A DNA stretch of 64,000 bases from Devosia naphthalenivorans. GTDB lineage: Bacteria; Pseudomonadota; Alphaproteobacteria; Rhizobiales; Devosiaceae. Shown here one piece after another: positions 1-8,090 of the stretch. A program made the translations under genes and the position numbers. The notes below the pieces were generated by a model. The model was not told where the DNA came from. It saw nothing but the letters and a program-made list of their open reading frames with translations, and ran no database searches. The stretch covers positions 1-64,000 of the forward strand of contig NZ_PYVW01000004.1 in NCBI RefSeq assembly GCF_003056355.1. The letters run 5' to 3'. The number at the start of each line of letters is the position of its first letter. The first letter of the stretch is position 1.

Positions 1-455
1 GTCATTCCCGCGAAAGCGGGGCCCCCCGTTGGAGATGGTTGCGTTCAAAACAGGGGTTCCCGCTTTCGCGGGAATGACCCGGTGGTATTGCATCCACAGT
101 GGTTGTTTGCGTCCATCAACCCAGTAGACCTCGCGGTGAGTTCGTCGAACCGTGAGGTCGTGGCACCAGAGCCTCCACTCGCTCGACCTCGGCCAGCGGT
201 AGTGTTTGCTTTATGTGCTTTTCCACCGGGTCATTCCCGCGAAAGCGGGAACCTCCGTTGGCGATGGTTGCGAGGGAAACAGAGGTTCCCGCTTTCGCGG
301 GAATGACGTTGTGGTTGTTGCATCCACACTGTGGTTGTTTGCGTCCATCAACCCAGTAGACCTCGCGGTGAGTTCGTCGAACCGTGAGGTCGTGGCAGCA
401 GCCCCTCCACTCGCTCGACCTCGTGGTTCGACAGGCTCACCATGAGGTCTTGGGG
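1..455. repeat. Tandem composite of two palindromic repeat families (A and B)
   Basis: This 515-base stretch before the first gene holds no credible gene. It contains two copies of repeat A (1-78 and 230-307), each a pair of inverted arms around the core TTCCCGCTTTCGCGGGAA and ending in GTCA/TGAC. Each copy is followed by a near-identical segment (about 91-166 and 321-397) running from CATCCACA into a degenerate repeat B with GTTCGTCGAACCGTGAGGTC. The whole A+B unit is therefore tandemly duplicated with a period of about 230 bases. The second unit continues into a canonical repeat B arm, GGTTCGACAGGCTCACCATG, at about 425-444. The left end may continue outside the window. Confidence 0.85.
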
Positions 456-515
456 GCCTCGCATCAGGCCAATAACGGCAGCGTAGCGCTCTGGCGTAGT
501 AGAGCCGGTCTCAGC

Positions 516-1895
516 TTAATCGAGGGGCTTGAGGCCCGCGAACAAGGTTGGGAGCAGTTCCGTCACCGTCGGATGGATGTGGACTGTTTCCATCATGGTC
601 GTATAGGGCGTGCCTGCTGCCATCAGTTGCAGCAGGGAGTGGACCACCTCGTCGCCGCCAATGCCCAGGATTGCGGCGCCCAGAATACGCCTGGTGTCGG
701 CATCGACGAGGACTTTCATCAGGCCCTGGGTTTCGCCGCGTTCGCGGGCGCGGGCCACCTTGCTCATGGGCATGGTGGCCATCATCGCCTTGCGGCCGGA
801 TTTGCGCACTTCCGTTTCGCTCATGCCGATGCGTCCCAGGGGCGGATCGATGAACAGGCCGTAGACCGGCACGCGGCCGGCGATCGAGCGCTTGCCGCCA
901 TCGATCACATTGTCGGCGACGATCTCGAAATCATTGTACGAGGTGTGGGTGAAGGCGCCGCGTCCGTTGACATCACCCATGACCCAGACGCCATCCACCT
1001 TGGTGCGCAGGTGATCGTCGACGGGGATGTAGCCCCTGTCATCAACTTGAAGACCGGCGGCCCGGAGGTTGAGATCGGCGGTGTTGGGCGTGCGACCAAC
1101 CGCCAGCAGAAGGTGGCTGCCTTCGACCGACGCACGGCGCTCGCCGGATTTGAGGGACAGCAGGACGCCAGTACCGGCCCTAGCGACCGCTTCGACTTTT
1201 GTGTCGAACAGGAACGTTACGCCCTCACCTTCCAGGATCGAGCGGATTGCATCGGAAATATCCTCGTCTTCCCGGCTGGCGGGACGTGATCCGTGCGCGA
1301 TCACGGTGACCTTGGAGCCGAAGCGGGCGTACATCTGTGCAAATTCCAGCGCGATATAGCTGGCGCCCACGATGATCAGATGACCCGGAAGGACATCGAG
1401 ATCCATCATCGAGCTATTGGTCAGGTAGGGGACATCGTTGAGGCCGGGCCAAGGCGGAATAATGGGACTGGCCCCGGTGTTGATGAAGATCTGCGGCGCC
1501 GTGAGGGTACGCTTGCCCACCCGGATCTCGGTCGGGGAATGGAAGGCGCCCTGCCCCTTGATGAACTCAAGCGTCTTTAGGCCATCGATCCAGTCCGTCA
1601 GGCTCTGGACTGACGCGCCCACAACCTTATCCTTGCGGGCTTTCACGGCCTTCATGTCGACGCTGACGGGGCCGGCGAGCTTGACGCCATAGTCGGCCGC
1701 GTGCCGGGCTGTCCATGCTGCACGGGCGCTGGCCACCAGCGTTTTGGTGGGCGTGCAGCCATCGTTGACGCAGGTGCCGCCCAGATGCTCGCGCTCGATC
1801 AGCGCGACCTTCTTGTTCTTTTCGGCAAGGCGCGCTGCGAGAAACGGGCCGGATTGCCCGGCACCGATGATGATGGCGTCGAAATGTTCAGACAT
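516..1895 (-). CDS. Mercuric-reductase-like FAD-dependent pyridine nucleotide-disulfide oxidoreductase
   Basis: A class I flavoprotein disulfide reductase of 459 residues that would move electrons between NAD(P)H and a disulfide or similar acceptor in the cytoplasm. The FAD-binding GAGQSG lies at residues 11-16. The redox motif is CVNDGC (Cys42 and Cys47) followed by TPTK. A second nucleotide fold carries IIVGASYIALEFA, the FAD motif is VWVMGDVNGRG, and the C-terminal dimerisation end has HIHPTVTE. There is no N-terminal heavy-metal domain and no C-terminal Cys pair as in true MerA, so mercury reduction is unlikely. The physiological substrate is not known. It lies 68 bases downstream of sthA on the same strand and may be cotranscribed with it. 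Confidence 0.88.
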   Translation of the reverse strand: MSEHFDAIIIGAGQSGPFLAARLAEKNKKVALIEREHLGGTCVNDGCTPTKTLVASARAAWTARHAADYGVKLAGPVSVDMKAVKARKDKVVGASVQSLTDWIDGLKTLEFIKGQGAFHSPTEIRVGKRTLTAPQIFINTGASPIIPPWPGLNDVPYLTNSSMMDLDVLPGHLIIVGASYIALEFAQMYARFGSKVTVIAHGSRPASREDEDISDAIRSILEGEGVTFLFDTKVEAVARAGTGVLLSLKSGERRASVEGSHLLLAVGRTPNTADLNLRAAGLQVDDRGYIPVDDHLRTKVDGVWVMGDVNGRGAFTHTSYNDFEIVADNVIDGGKRSIAGRVPVYGLFIDPPLGRIGMSETEVRKSGRKAMMATMPMSKVARARERGETQGLMKVLVDADTRRILGAAILGIGGDEVVHSLLQLMAAGTPYTTMMETVHIHPTVTELLPTLFAGLKPLD

Positions 1896-1963
1896 GGGCG
1901 GTCCCCGAAATCGATGGGCAGTTTATGGAGCGCCCGCTTGGGGTGCCAGCGGGGTTGGCTAGG

Positions 1964-3379
1964 CTATTCGATCTGGGCGATGGGCGTAGTGTGCGGCATG
2001 CGGTTCCAGGCGTCCAGCGCCGCGATCTTGTAGGCTTCGGCCAGCGTTGGATAATTGAACGCGTTCTCGACGAAATAGTCGAGCGTGCCGCCAAGGTTCA
2101 GTACGGCCTGGCCGATATGGATGAGCTCGGTTGCTCCTTCGCCCACGATGTGCACGCCCAGCAATTTGCGGGTTTCGAGCGAGAAGATCATCTTCATCAT
2201 GCCCGACTCCAGGCCCATGATGTGGCCGCGAGAGGTTTCCCGGAAACGGGCGATGCCGTTTTCGTATGGGATGCCCTGGGCGCGCACTTCCTGTTCGGTG
2301 AGGCCGACGGTGGAGATCTCGGGCACGGCATAGATGCCATAGGGGAAGAATTCGGGCGCAGGCGGCATGGGTGCACCGCAGGCGTGGAGCGCGGCGATGC
2401 GGCCCTGCTCCATCGAGGTCGAGGCAAGCGAGGGGAAGCCGATCACATCGCCCGCCGCATAGATGTTGCGCACATTGGTCTGGAAGGTGACCGGATCGAC
2501 CTTGAGCCGGCCGCGGTCATTGGGAACGATGCCGCAGCTTTCCAGCCCCAGGCCTGCCGTAGCGCCCGATCTGCCAGCGGCGTAAAGCAGCATGTCGGTG
2601 CGGATGCGGCGGCCGTCGGCCAGGGTCGACACGGCCCAGCCCTGATCGTCCAGTTCGACCTTTTCGACCTTGGCGCCGAAGCGGATGGTCATGCCGCGCT
2701 GGCGCAGTTCGTGGGTGAATTCCTCGACGATTTCACGGTCGATGAAATCCAGGATGGTTTCCTTGGGTTCGATAATGGTGACGGGCACGTCGAGCGCCGA
2801 GAAAATGGTAGCATATTCGATGCCGATGACGCCGGCCCCAACCACCGTAAGACTGCGCGGCACGCGTGGCTCCGTGACGAGGCTATCGCTGTCGACCACG
2901 GAGTGATCGTTGAAAGGTATGTGCGAGGGGCGATGGGGCGCAGTGCCGACGGCGATGACGGCATGGCTGAATCCGAAAATGGTTTCATCGCCATCGGGGG
3001 CGGTAACGCAGACCCGGTTGGTGTCCAGAAATCGCGCCATGCCACCAAAGGTGCGGACGCCATTGCGGGCGAACTGGTGTTCGAGCACTTCGATTTCGTG
3101 GTTCAGCGTCATGCGCAGACGCGCGCCGAGGTCCTTGCCTTCGATGTCCTTCTTGACCCTGTAGGCAAGGCCGTAAAAGCCGCGCTCGCGCCAACCGGAA
3201 AGGTTCAGCACGGTTTCGCGCAGCGTCTTGGAAGGGATGGTGCCAGTATGAACCGAGACGCCGCCCAGGCGCAGCCGGTTTTCGATGACCATCACCGACT
3301 TGCCGAGCTTGGCGCCTTGCACTGCGGCGCGGCGGCCGGCCGGTCCGCTGCCGATAACCAGAAGATCGAAGGTTTCCAA
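1964..3379 (-). CDS. sthA: Soluble (Si-specific) NAD(P)+ transhydrogenase
   Basis: A cytoplasmic flavoprotein of 471 residues that exchanges hydride between NADPH and NAD+, balancing the two pools. The N-terminal FAD motif is GSGPAG (residues 10-15). Where dihydrolipoamide dehydrogenases have CxxxxC, this protein has VSVHTGTIPSK (41-51) without cysteines, which is the diagnostic feature of Sth enzymes. The NAD-binding VVGAGVIGIEYA and the C-terminal dimerisation domain are present, and the length fits the family (about 465). The start is a TTG preceded by AGGAG at a spacing of nine bases; no ATG with a comparable ribosome site is in frame. Confidence 0.93.
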   Translation of the reverse strand: METFDLLVIGSGPAGRRAAVQGAKLGKSVMVIENRLRLGGVSVHTGTIPSKTLRETVLNLSGWRERGFYGLAYRVKKDIEGKDLGARLRMTLNHEIEVLEHQFARNGVRTFGGMARFLDTNRVCVTAPDGDETIFGFSHAVIAVGTAPHRPSHIPFNDHSVVDSDSLVTEPRVPRSLTVVGAGVIGIEYATIFSALDVPVTIIEPKETILDFIDREIVEEFTHELRQRGMTIRFGAKVEKVELDDQGWAVSTLADGRRIRTDMLLYAAGRSGATAGLGLESCGIVPNDRGRLKVDPVTFQTNVRNIYAAGDVIGFPSLASTSMEQGRIAALHACGAPMPPAPEFFPYGIYAVPEISTVGLTEQEVRAQGIPYENGIARFRETSRGHIMGLESGMMKMIFSLETRKLLGVHIVGEGATELIHIGQAVLNLGGTLDYFVENAFNYPTLAEAYKIAALDAWNRMPHTTPIAQIE

Positions 3380-3478
3380 GGCTGCAAGCTCCTATTTGTG
3401 CGCCGGTGCGCGAGGCGTTATGTGGCACCGCTCGAGCAGGAATACAAAGGCGCACTCGGCAGGACAGGCATGCGAGGA

Positions 3479-4339
3479 TCAGACGGGGTTCACCACATCG
3501 CCTGTCATGGACAAATCATAGAATCGGCGAACGACGTCCCAGCCTTCCTCGGCCGAATCTACGATATTGAACAATTGGGGATCGGTGGGCGCAATGGTTC
3601 CGGCCTCTGCCAGTGCCTCGAAGTTGATGACCTTGCCCCAGAATTCGGCCCCGAACAGCAGAAGCGGAATTTTGGACATGCGTCCGGTCTGCACCAGGGT
3701 GAGCGTTTCGAAGAACTCGTCGAGCGTGCCGAAGCCGCCCGGGAAAACCGCAACAGCCTTGGCGCGCATCAGGAAGTGAATCTTGCGCGTCGCGAAATAG
3801 TGGAAGTTGAAGCTGAATTCGGGTGTGACATAGGCGTTGGGCGCCTGCTCGTGCGGCAGGACGATGTTGAGCCCGATCGAGGGCGCACCAACGTCGGCGG
3901 CGCCGCGGTTGCCGGCCTCCATGACGCCCGGACCACCGCCGGTGACGACGACGAACTCCTTGAAGTCGAGGGCGCGCGAGGTTTCCGAAGCCAGTTGCGC
4001 AAAGCGGCGCGCTTCGTCGTAATAGCGCGAAGCCGCTTCGAGATTGGCCTTCTGGGTGTCGTTCATGGCCGCCCAGGCCGGCTTGCCGGGTTCGGGAATG
4101 CGCGCACCACCGAACAGCACGACGGTGGAATTGATTCCCGCCTCGCGCATATGGAATTCGGGCTTCTGGTATTCGAGCTGAAAACGGATGCCGCGATTTT
4201 CTTCGGCAGTGAGGAAATCGTCGTCAGCAAAGGCCAGCCGGAACGCGGGCGACTCGGTCTGCGGGGTCGAGGGCGCGCGTTTGGTGGCTGCGACGTCCTG
4301 CTCGGAAGTGCGCAAGGGCGTCTGTCGGCGCTTGGCCAT
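3479..4339 (-). CDS. LOG family (TIGR00730) nucleotide phosphoribohydrolase-like protein
   Basis: A Rossmann-fold protein of 286 residues related to lysine decarboxylase-like/LOG enzymes, which cleave nucleoside monophosphates to a base and ribose 5-phosphate. The signature is PGGFGTLDE (residues 200-208), with GGGPGVME at 134-141. It has an N-terminal extension of about 60 residues compared with the short LOG proteins (about 190 residues). The substrate cannot be read from sequence. The longer in-frame start at 4441 is rejected because the ATG at 4339 has AGGAGA nine bases upstream. It is divergent from the SRP RNA/dnaX transcription unit. Confidence 0.88.
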   Translation of the reverse strand: MAKRRQTPLRTSEQDVAATKRAPSTPQTESPAFRLAFADDDFLTAEENRGIRFQLEYQKPEFHMREAGINSTVVLFGGARIPEPGKPAWAAMNDTQKANLEAASRYYDEARRFAQLASETSRALDFKEFVVVTGGGPGVMEAGNRGAADVGAPSIGLNIVLPHEQAPNAYVTPEFSFNFHYFATRKIHFLMRAKAVAVFPGGFGTLDEFFETLTLVQTGRMSKIPLLLFGAEFWGKVINFEALAEAGTIAPTDPQLFNIVDSAEEGWDVVRRFYDLSMTGDVVNPV

Positions 4340-4512
4340 GGATGACTTCTCCTGGACAGGCGCCGCTAGGGACGCCTTATTTTTCGAATATTGTAACAGG
4401 GCATAGCCAGCATGGGAGATGCAGGCAAGGGCGACGGGCACGCCAACCTACACTGACCTTATCAACAGGGCAGTTGAGGCCTTGCCAAGGTCGCATTTTG
4501 TTCGCATATAAC

Positions 4513-4612
4513 GCCTTGGGAGGTTGGCGCGGACGTGTTCCTCGCCAACCGGGTCAGGTCCGGAAGGAAGCAGCCCCAACGAGACCTTCACGGGTCGTTG
4601 CCAGCCTCCTAC
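4513..4612 (+). ncRNA. ffs: Bacterial small signal recognition particle RNA (4.5S type)
   Basis: The conserved SRP RNA apical domain is present: GGTCAGGTCCGGAAGGAAGC at about 4552-4571, containing the GGAA tetraloop and the Ffh-binding asymmetric loop. Flanking sequences pair into the long helix: GGAGGTTGGC (4519-4528) with GCCAGCCTCC (4600-4609), with one G-U pair. The length of about 100 bases fits the small bacterial form. It binds Ffh to target nascent membrane proteins to FtsY and the Sec translocon. It ends about 65 bases before dnaX, a gene order seen in many alphaproteobacteria. The exact ends are inferred from pairing. Confidence 0.93.
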
Positions 4613-4676
4613 TTCAGCTTATGATGCTTCATGGCATTGGGCACACTCCCTGAGACGCAGCGAATGGAAGGGCTGG

Positions 4677-6410
4677 ATGGCTGACGCTCCGACATCCCCC
4701 TATCTCGTTCTTGCCCGCAAGTACCGGCCGCGCGACTTCACGACGCTCGTGGGTCAGGACGCGATGGTGCAGACGCTGGGCAATGCCTTTGCGCAGAACC
4801 GTATCCACCACGCCTTTATCCTGACCGGCGTGCGCGGGGTGGGCAAGACCACGACAGCCCGCATCCTGGCGCGCGCGTTCAACTACGAGGATGCCTCCGG
4901 CCCGCACCCCACGCTCGATCTGAGCGTCGAAGGCGAGCATTGCCGCGCCATCATCGAAGGTCGCCATGTCGACGTCATCGAGATGGACGCCGCCTCCAAT
5001 ACCGGCATCAACGACATCCGCGAAATCATCGACTCGGTGAAGTACGCGCCGGCGTCTGCGCCCTACAAGGTCTATGTGATCGACGAGGTGCACATGCTCT
5101 CGACGGCGGCCTTCAACGGGCTGCTGAAGACGCTGGAAGAACCGCCGCCCTATGTGAAGTTCATCTTCGCGACGACGGAAATCCGCAAGGTTCCGGTGAC
5201 GATCCTGAGCCGTTGCATGCGGTTCGACCTGCGCCGGATCACGCCCGAGATCATGTCGGCCTATCTCGAATCGATCCTGGGCCAGGAGGGCATCAGCTTC
5301 GAGCCCGAGGCGCTTGCCATGATCGTGCGGGCTGGCGAGGGATCGGCGCGCGACAATCTGAGCCTGCTCGACCAGGCCATTGCGCATGGCAACGGCACCG
5401 TGACCGCCGCAACGGTCAAGGCAATGCTCGGTCTGGGTGATCGGGCCCGCATCATCGATCTGTTCGAAGAGCTGATGGGCGGCCGGATTGGCGACGCCAT
5501 CGAGACGATGCGGGCGCTCTACGACATGGGCGCCGATCCGCAGACGCTGATGGCCGATCTCGCCGATTTCACGCATCTGGTGACGCGCATCAAGGTCGTG
5601 CCGGCGGCAGCCGATGACGTTTCCCTCACGCCAGACGAACGTATGCGCGGTGCGGAGCTTGCCGGCAAGCTGCCGATGCGGGCGCTGACGCGGGCATGGC
5701 AAATCCTGTTCAAGGGGCATGAAGAGGTGGCGCGGGCCAACAATGCCCTGCAGGCCGCCGAGATGGCATTGATCCGGCTGGCTTATGCGGCCGATCTCCC
5801 CAGCCCCGATGACCTGATCGCAAAACTCGCCAACCAGCCCGCTCCCGGCCCTGCGCTGCAGCCGATGAATTCTGCGCCGCGTGGCGTGCCCAGTGGCTCT
5901 TCGGCGATGCGCAAGGAATTGCCGCAGCCGATCGCGACCGAAGCGATTGCCCAGCAACCGGCAGTTGCCCAGGCCGCGCCGGCCATGGCGACCGTTTCGA
6001 GCTACAAGGAACTGATTGCGCTGGCGACTGCCAAGCGGGACGTTCTGGTGCGGCTGGCGCTGGAAGGGCAGATGCGGCCGGTTTCGTTCGAGCAGGGCCG
6101 GATCGAGGTGGCACTGCAGGAGGGCACTGACCCCGGCATTATCGCGACGCTTTCGGCGCGATTGCAGGCCTGGACCGGCGAACGCTGGCTGGTCAATGTG
6201 TCAAGCAAGCCGCCGGAAGGGCTGACGCTGCGCCAGGAGCAGGAAAAGCGCAAGGAAGCGGATCATGCTGCAGCGCATGAAGACCCGCTCGTCAAAGCCA
6301 TTCTGGAAACATTTCCCGGCGCCAAGGTTGTGAACGTGACGGTGCGCGACGACGCCACCGCCGCAACCAGCGAAGTGCCCCCGCCCCCTGTTGAAGAGGA
6401 TGACGAATGA
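4677..6410 (+). CDS. dnaX: DNA polymerase III subunit gamma/tau
   Basis: The ATPase of the clamp loader, which places the beta clamp on primed DNA at the replication fork; 577 residues. The N-terminal AAA+ domain has YRPRDF, Walker [10 protein letters not shown] (51-59), Walker B/DEVH (136-139) and sensor/arginine-finger motif [13 protein letters not shown]-like tau C-terminal region follows after a Pro/Ala/Gln-rich linker. The zinc-binding Cys quartet of the E. coli protein is reduced to a single Cys (GEHCRAI), as in some alphaproteobacterial DnaX. The start at 4677 is chosen because MADAP directly precedes the conserved core and has GGAAG upstream; the longer frame runs back through the SRP RNA. 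It overlaps ybaB by four bases (ATGA). Confidence 0.95.
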   Translation: MADAPTSPYLVLARKYRPRDFTTLVGQDAMVQTLGNAFAQNRIHHAFILTGVRGVGKTTTARILARAFNYEDASGPHPTLDLSVEGEHCRAIIEGRHVDVIEMDAASNTGINDIREIIDSVKYAPASAPYKVYVIDEVHMLSTAAFNGLLKTLEEPPPYVKFIFATTEIRKVPVTILSRCMRFDLRRITPEIMSAYLESILGQEGISFEPEALAMIVRAGEGSARDNLSLLDQAIAHGNGTVTAATVKAMLGLGDRARIIDLFEELMGGRIGDAIETMRALYDMGADPQTLMADLADFTHLVTRIKVVPAAADDVSLTPDERMRGAELAGKLPMRALTRAWQILFKGHEEVARANNALQAAEMALIRLAYAADLPSPDDLIAKLANQPAPGPALQPMNSAPRGVPSGSSAMRKELPQPIATEAIAQQPAVAQAAPAMATVSSYKELIALATAKRDVLVRLALEGQMRPVSFEQGRIEVALQEGTDPGIIATLSARLQAWTGERWLVNVSSKPPEGLTLRQEQEKRKEADHAAAHEDPLVKAILETFPGAKVVNVTVRDDATAATSEVPPPPVEEDDE

Positions 6411-6730
6411 AAGACATCATGGGAATGATGAAGGCCGCCAGCGAGATGAAAGGCAAGATGGAGGCCATGCAGGCCGAGCTTGCCGAACTCGTGGTGGAAG
6501 GCCGCTCCGGCGGCGGCATGGTCACCGTTTCGCTTTCGGGCAAGGGTGACCTCAAGGGCGTCAAGATCGATCCGAGCCTGTTCAGGGAAGACGATGTCGA
6601 CGTGCTCGAGGATTTGATCATTGCCGCCCATGGCGATGCCAAGGCCAAGAGCGAAGCCGAGATGCAGCGCCGCATGAGCGAAATGACGGCGGGCTTGCCG
6701 ATCCCTCCAGGCATGAAGTTCCCGTTCTAA
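6407..6730 (+). CDS. ybaB: YbaB/EbfC family nucleoid-associated protein
   Basis: A 107-residue DNA-binding protein of the YbaB/EbfC family, dimeric and nucleoid associated. It starts with the typical [15 protein letters not shown] helix and contains the family core around [21 protein letters not shown], which spans a beta-hairpin, followed by [20 protein letters not shown]. Its ATG overlaps the dnaX stop (ATGA), indicating translational coupling, and recR follows within seven bases. The dnaX-ybaB-recR order is widely conserved. Confidence 0.95.
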   Translation: MKDIMGMMKAASEMKGKMEAMQAELAELVVEGRSGGGMVTVSLSGKGDLKGVKIDPSLFREDDVDVLEDLIIAAHGDAKAKSEAEMQRRMSEMTAGLPIPPGMKFPF

Positions 6731-6736
6731 TTATCC

Positions 6737-7333
6737 ATGGCATCTGGTGGTCCTGAAATTGAACAGCTGATCCAGCTGCTGGCGCGGCTGCCGGGGCTTG
6801 GGCCCCGTTCGGCCCGGCGGGCGGTATTGCAGCTGGTCAAGAAAAAGGAACAGCTGATGATCCCGCTGTCGGCGGCGCTTGACCGCGCCGTTGCGGCGGT
6901 GCGGACCTGCGAAGTCTGCGGCAATATCGATACCATGAGCCCCTGCTCCATCTGCGCCGATCCGCGCCGCAACGAGAGCGGCATGCTGATCGTGGTGGAG
7001 GATGTGGCGGACCTTTGGGCGCTGGAGCGGGCCGGGGTTGGCGCCGTCAAATACCATGTGCTGGGCGGCGTGCTGTCGCCGCTTGATGGCGTCGGGCCGG
7101 ACGATATTTCGGTGGATGCGCTGTTGGGCCGGGTGCACGAATTCAGTGAAATCGTGCTGGCCGTCAATGCCACGGTCGAGGGGCAGACCACTGCCCATTA
7201 TATCACGGACCGGCTAGGCGATGCCGCTCCCAAGGTTACGCGGCTGGCGCATGGCGTTCCGGTCGGCGGAGAACTCGACTATCTGGATGAGGGCACGCTC
7301 AGCCAGGCTTTACGCGCCCGCACCCAAATTTAA
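6737..7333 (+). CDS. recR: Recombination mediator protein RecR
   Basis: A 198-residue ring-forming protein that acts with RecF/RecO to load RecA at gaps. The helix-hairpin-helix [13 protein letters not shown] lies at residues 18-30, the zinc finger is formed by Cys58, Cys61, Cys70 and Cys73 (CEVC...CSIC), and a Toprim domain follows ([14 protein letters not shown], then [16 protein letters not shown]). Length is normal. It is the last gene of the dnaX unit; a palindromic repeat follows 33 bases downstream. The Shine-Dalgarno is weak, consistent with coupling to ybaB. Confidence 0.96.
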   Translation: MASGGPEIEQLIQLLARLPGLGPRSARRAVLQLVKKKEQLMIPLSAALDRAVAAVRTCEVCGNIDTMSPCSICADPRRNESGMLIVVEDVADLWALERAGVGAVKYHVLGGVLSPLDGVGPDDISVDALLGRVHEFSEIVLAVNATVEGQTTAHYITDRLGDAAPKVTRLAHGVPVGGELDYLDEGTLSQALRARTQI

Positions 7334-7366
7334 CGCTTCGCGTCTCCTGCCAGCTCCATCCACGGT

Positions 7367-7428
7367 GTCATTCCCGACAGCGGAAACCCCTGTTTTGAAA
7401 CGGACGTTCCCGCTTTCGCGGGAATGAC
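7367..7428. repeat. Palindromic repeat A, degenerate left arm
   Basis: Copy of the repeat A family between recR and the acidic hypothetical gene. The right arm is perfect (GTTCCCGCTTTCGCGGGAATGAC is split as core TTCCCGCTTTCGCGGGAA plus TGAC); the left arm has decayed to GTCATTCCCGACAGCGGAAA. The arms are separated by about 20 bases. It could fold into a hairpin at the end of the dnaX-ybaB-recR transcript. Confidence 0.85.
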
Positions 7429-7486
7429 CCGGTGATAGCTGCGACGCCGGTTAGTGCCGGAAATGAACACTCCCCAGATCTAGGGG

Positions 7487-7996
7487 TTAGTGAACGCCCT
7501 TTTCCGGATCGAAATCGTCGCCGTCGTCCCATTCCGCCTTATCGAGCGGTTCGAGGTCGTCTTCATCGGCCTCTTCATCTTCGGCTTCGTCGACGTCCTC
7601 GCCGGCAATGGCGCTGATGGCGTCCACGTCGTCGGGGGCCAGGGTGTCGAGCCGGTCGGAATTGTCCATGTCCAGCGTGGGTTCGCGCAGCATGTAGTCC
7701 TCGCCCATATCGCTTGAATTGGCGATGGTGGCGCTGAGCTCATCAATGGCGCGATCCAGCTCGTCCATCATGGCGGCGGGGTCCTGGTCGCCCCAGTCGC
7801 CGCTTTCCCGCATGGCCATCTCATCGCGGATTTCCCGCAGTCGGGCCAGGCGTTCACTGGCCGAGCGGTCGGTGCCGAAAAGCAGATCGTCTACTTCGTC
7901 CTGCGTATAGGGGCGGGCCAGACCTGGCTGATCGACCGCATCGTAACTCGTATCCTGTGGCACGATGGAGCCGTGCTGATTTTGATGCTGGGCCAT
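7487..7996 (-). CDS. Acidic conserved hypothetical protein
   Basis: A 169-residue protein with no domain I can name. The N-terminal third is polar (MAQHQNQHGS), the middle is helical with LARLREIRDEMAMRE and an MMDELDRAIDELSATIA stretch, and the C-terminal 60 residues are strongly acidic (EDVDEAEDEEADEDD). No signal peptide or membrane segment is visible. The ATG has GGAGA eight bases upstream and codon use matches neighbouring genes, so it is probably real. It is transcribed toward recR and lies downstream of rmuC on the same strand. It may be a lineage-restricted protein. Function unknown. Confidence 0.7.
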   Translation of the reverse strand: MAQHQNQHGSIVPQDTSYDAVDQPGLARPYTQDEVDDLLFGTDRSASERLARLREIRDEMAMRESGDWGDQDPAAMMDELDRAIDELSATIANSSDMGEDYMLREPTLDMDNSDRLDTLAPDDVDAISAIAGEDVDEAEDEEADEDDLEPLDKAEWDDGDDFDPEKGVH

Positions 7997-8090
7997 TGTC
8001 GTCTCCGATGATTGTTGCTGAGCGGGCTAACGCAGCGGAGGCAGACGAGTTCGCCCAGGGGGACAATCGTGATCGGGCGCGACTAGTGCA

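Noticed and set aside
1..455. Possible CRISPR array
   Set aside because: The repeats are long palindromes with a 230-base period and near-identical intervening sequence, not short direct repeats with unique spacers, and no cas gene is near.
384..1289. A 301-codon plus-strand frame opposite the MerA-like gene
   Set aside because: It begins in repeat B (the DLVVRQAHHE translation is the repeat) and then mirrors the real gene; no ribosome site.
516..1895. Assignment as a true mercuric reductase
   Set aside because: There is no C-terminal Cys pair, no heavy-metal domain and no mer operon nearby.
1925..4345. An 806-codon plus-strand open frame opposite sthA and the LOG gene
   Set aside because: It is the GC-rich antisense shadow of two clearly recognisable minus-strand genes and shows no domain of its own.
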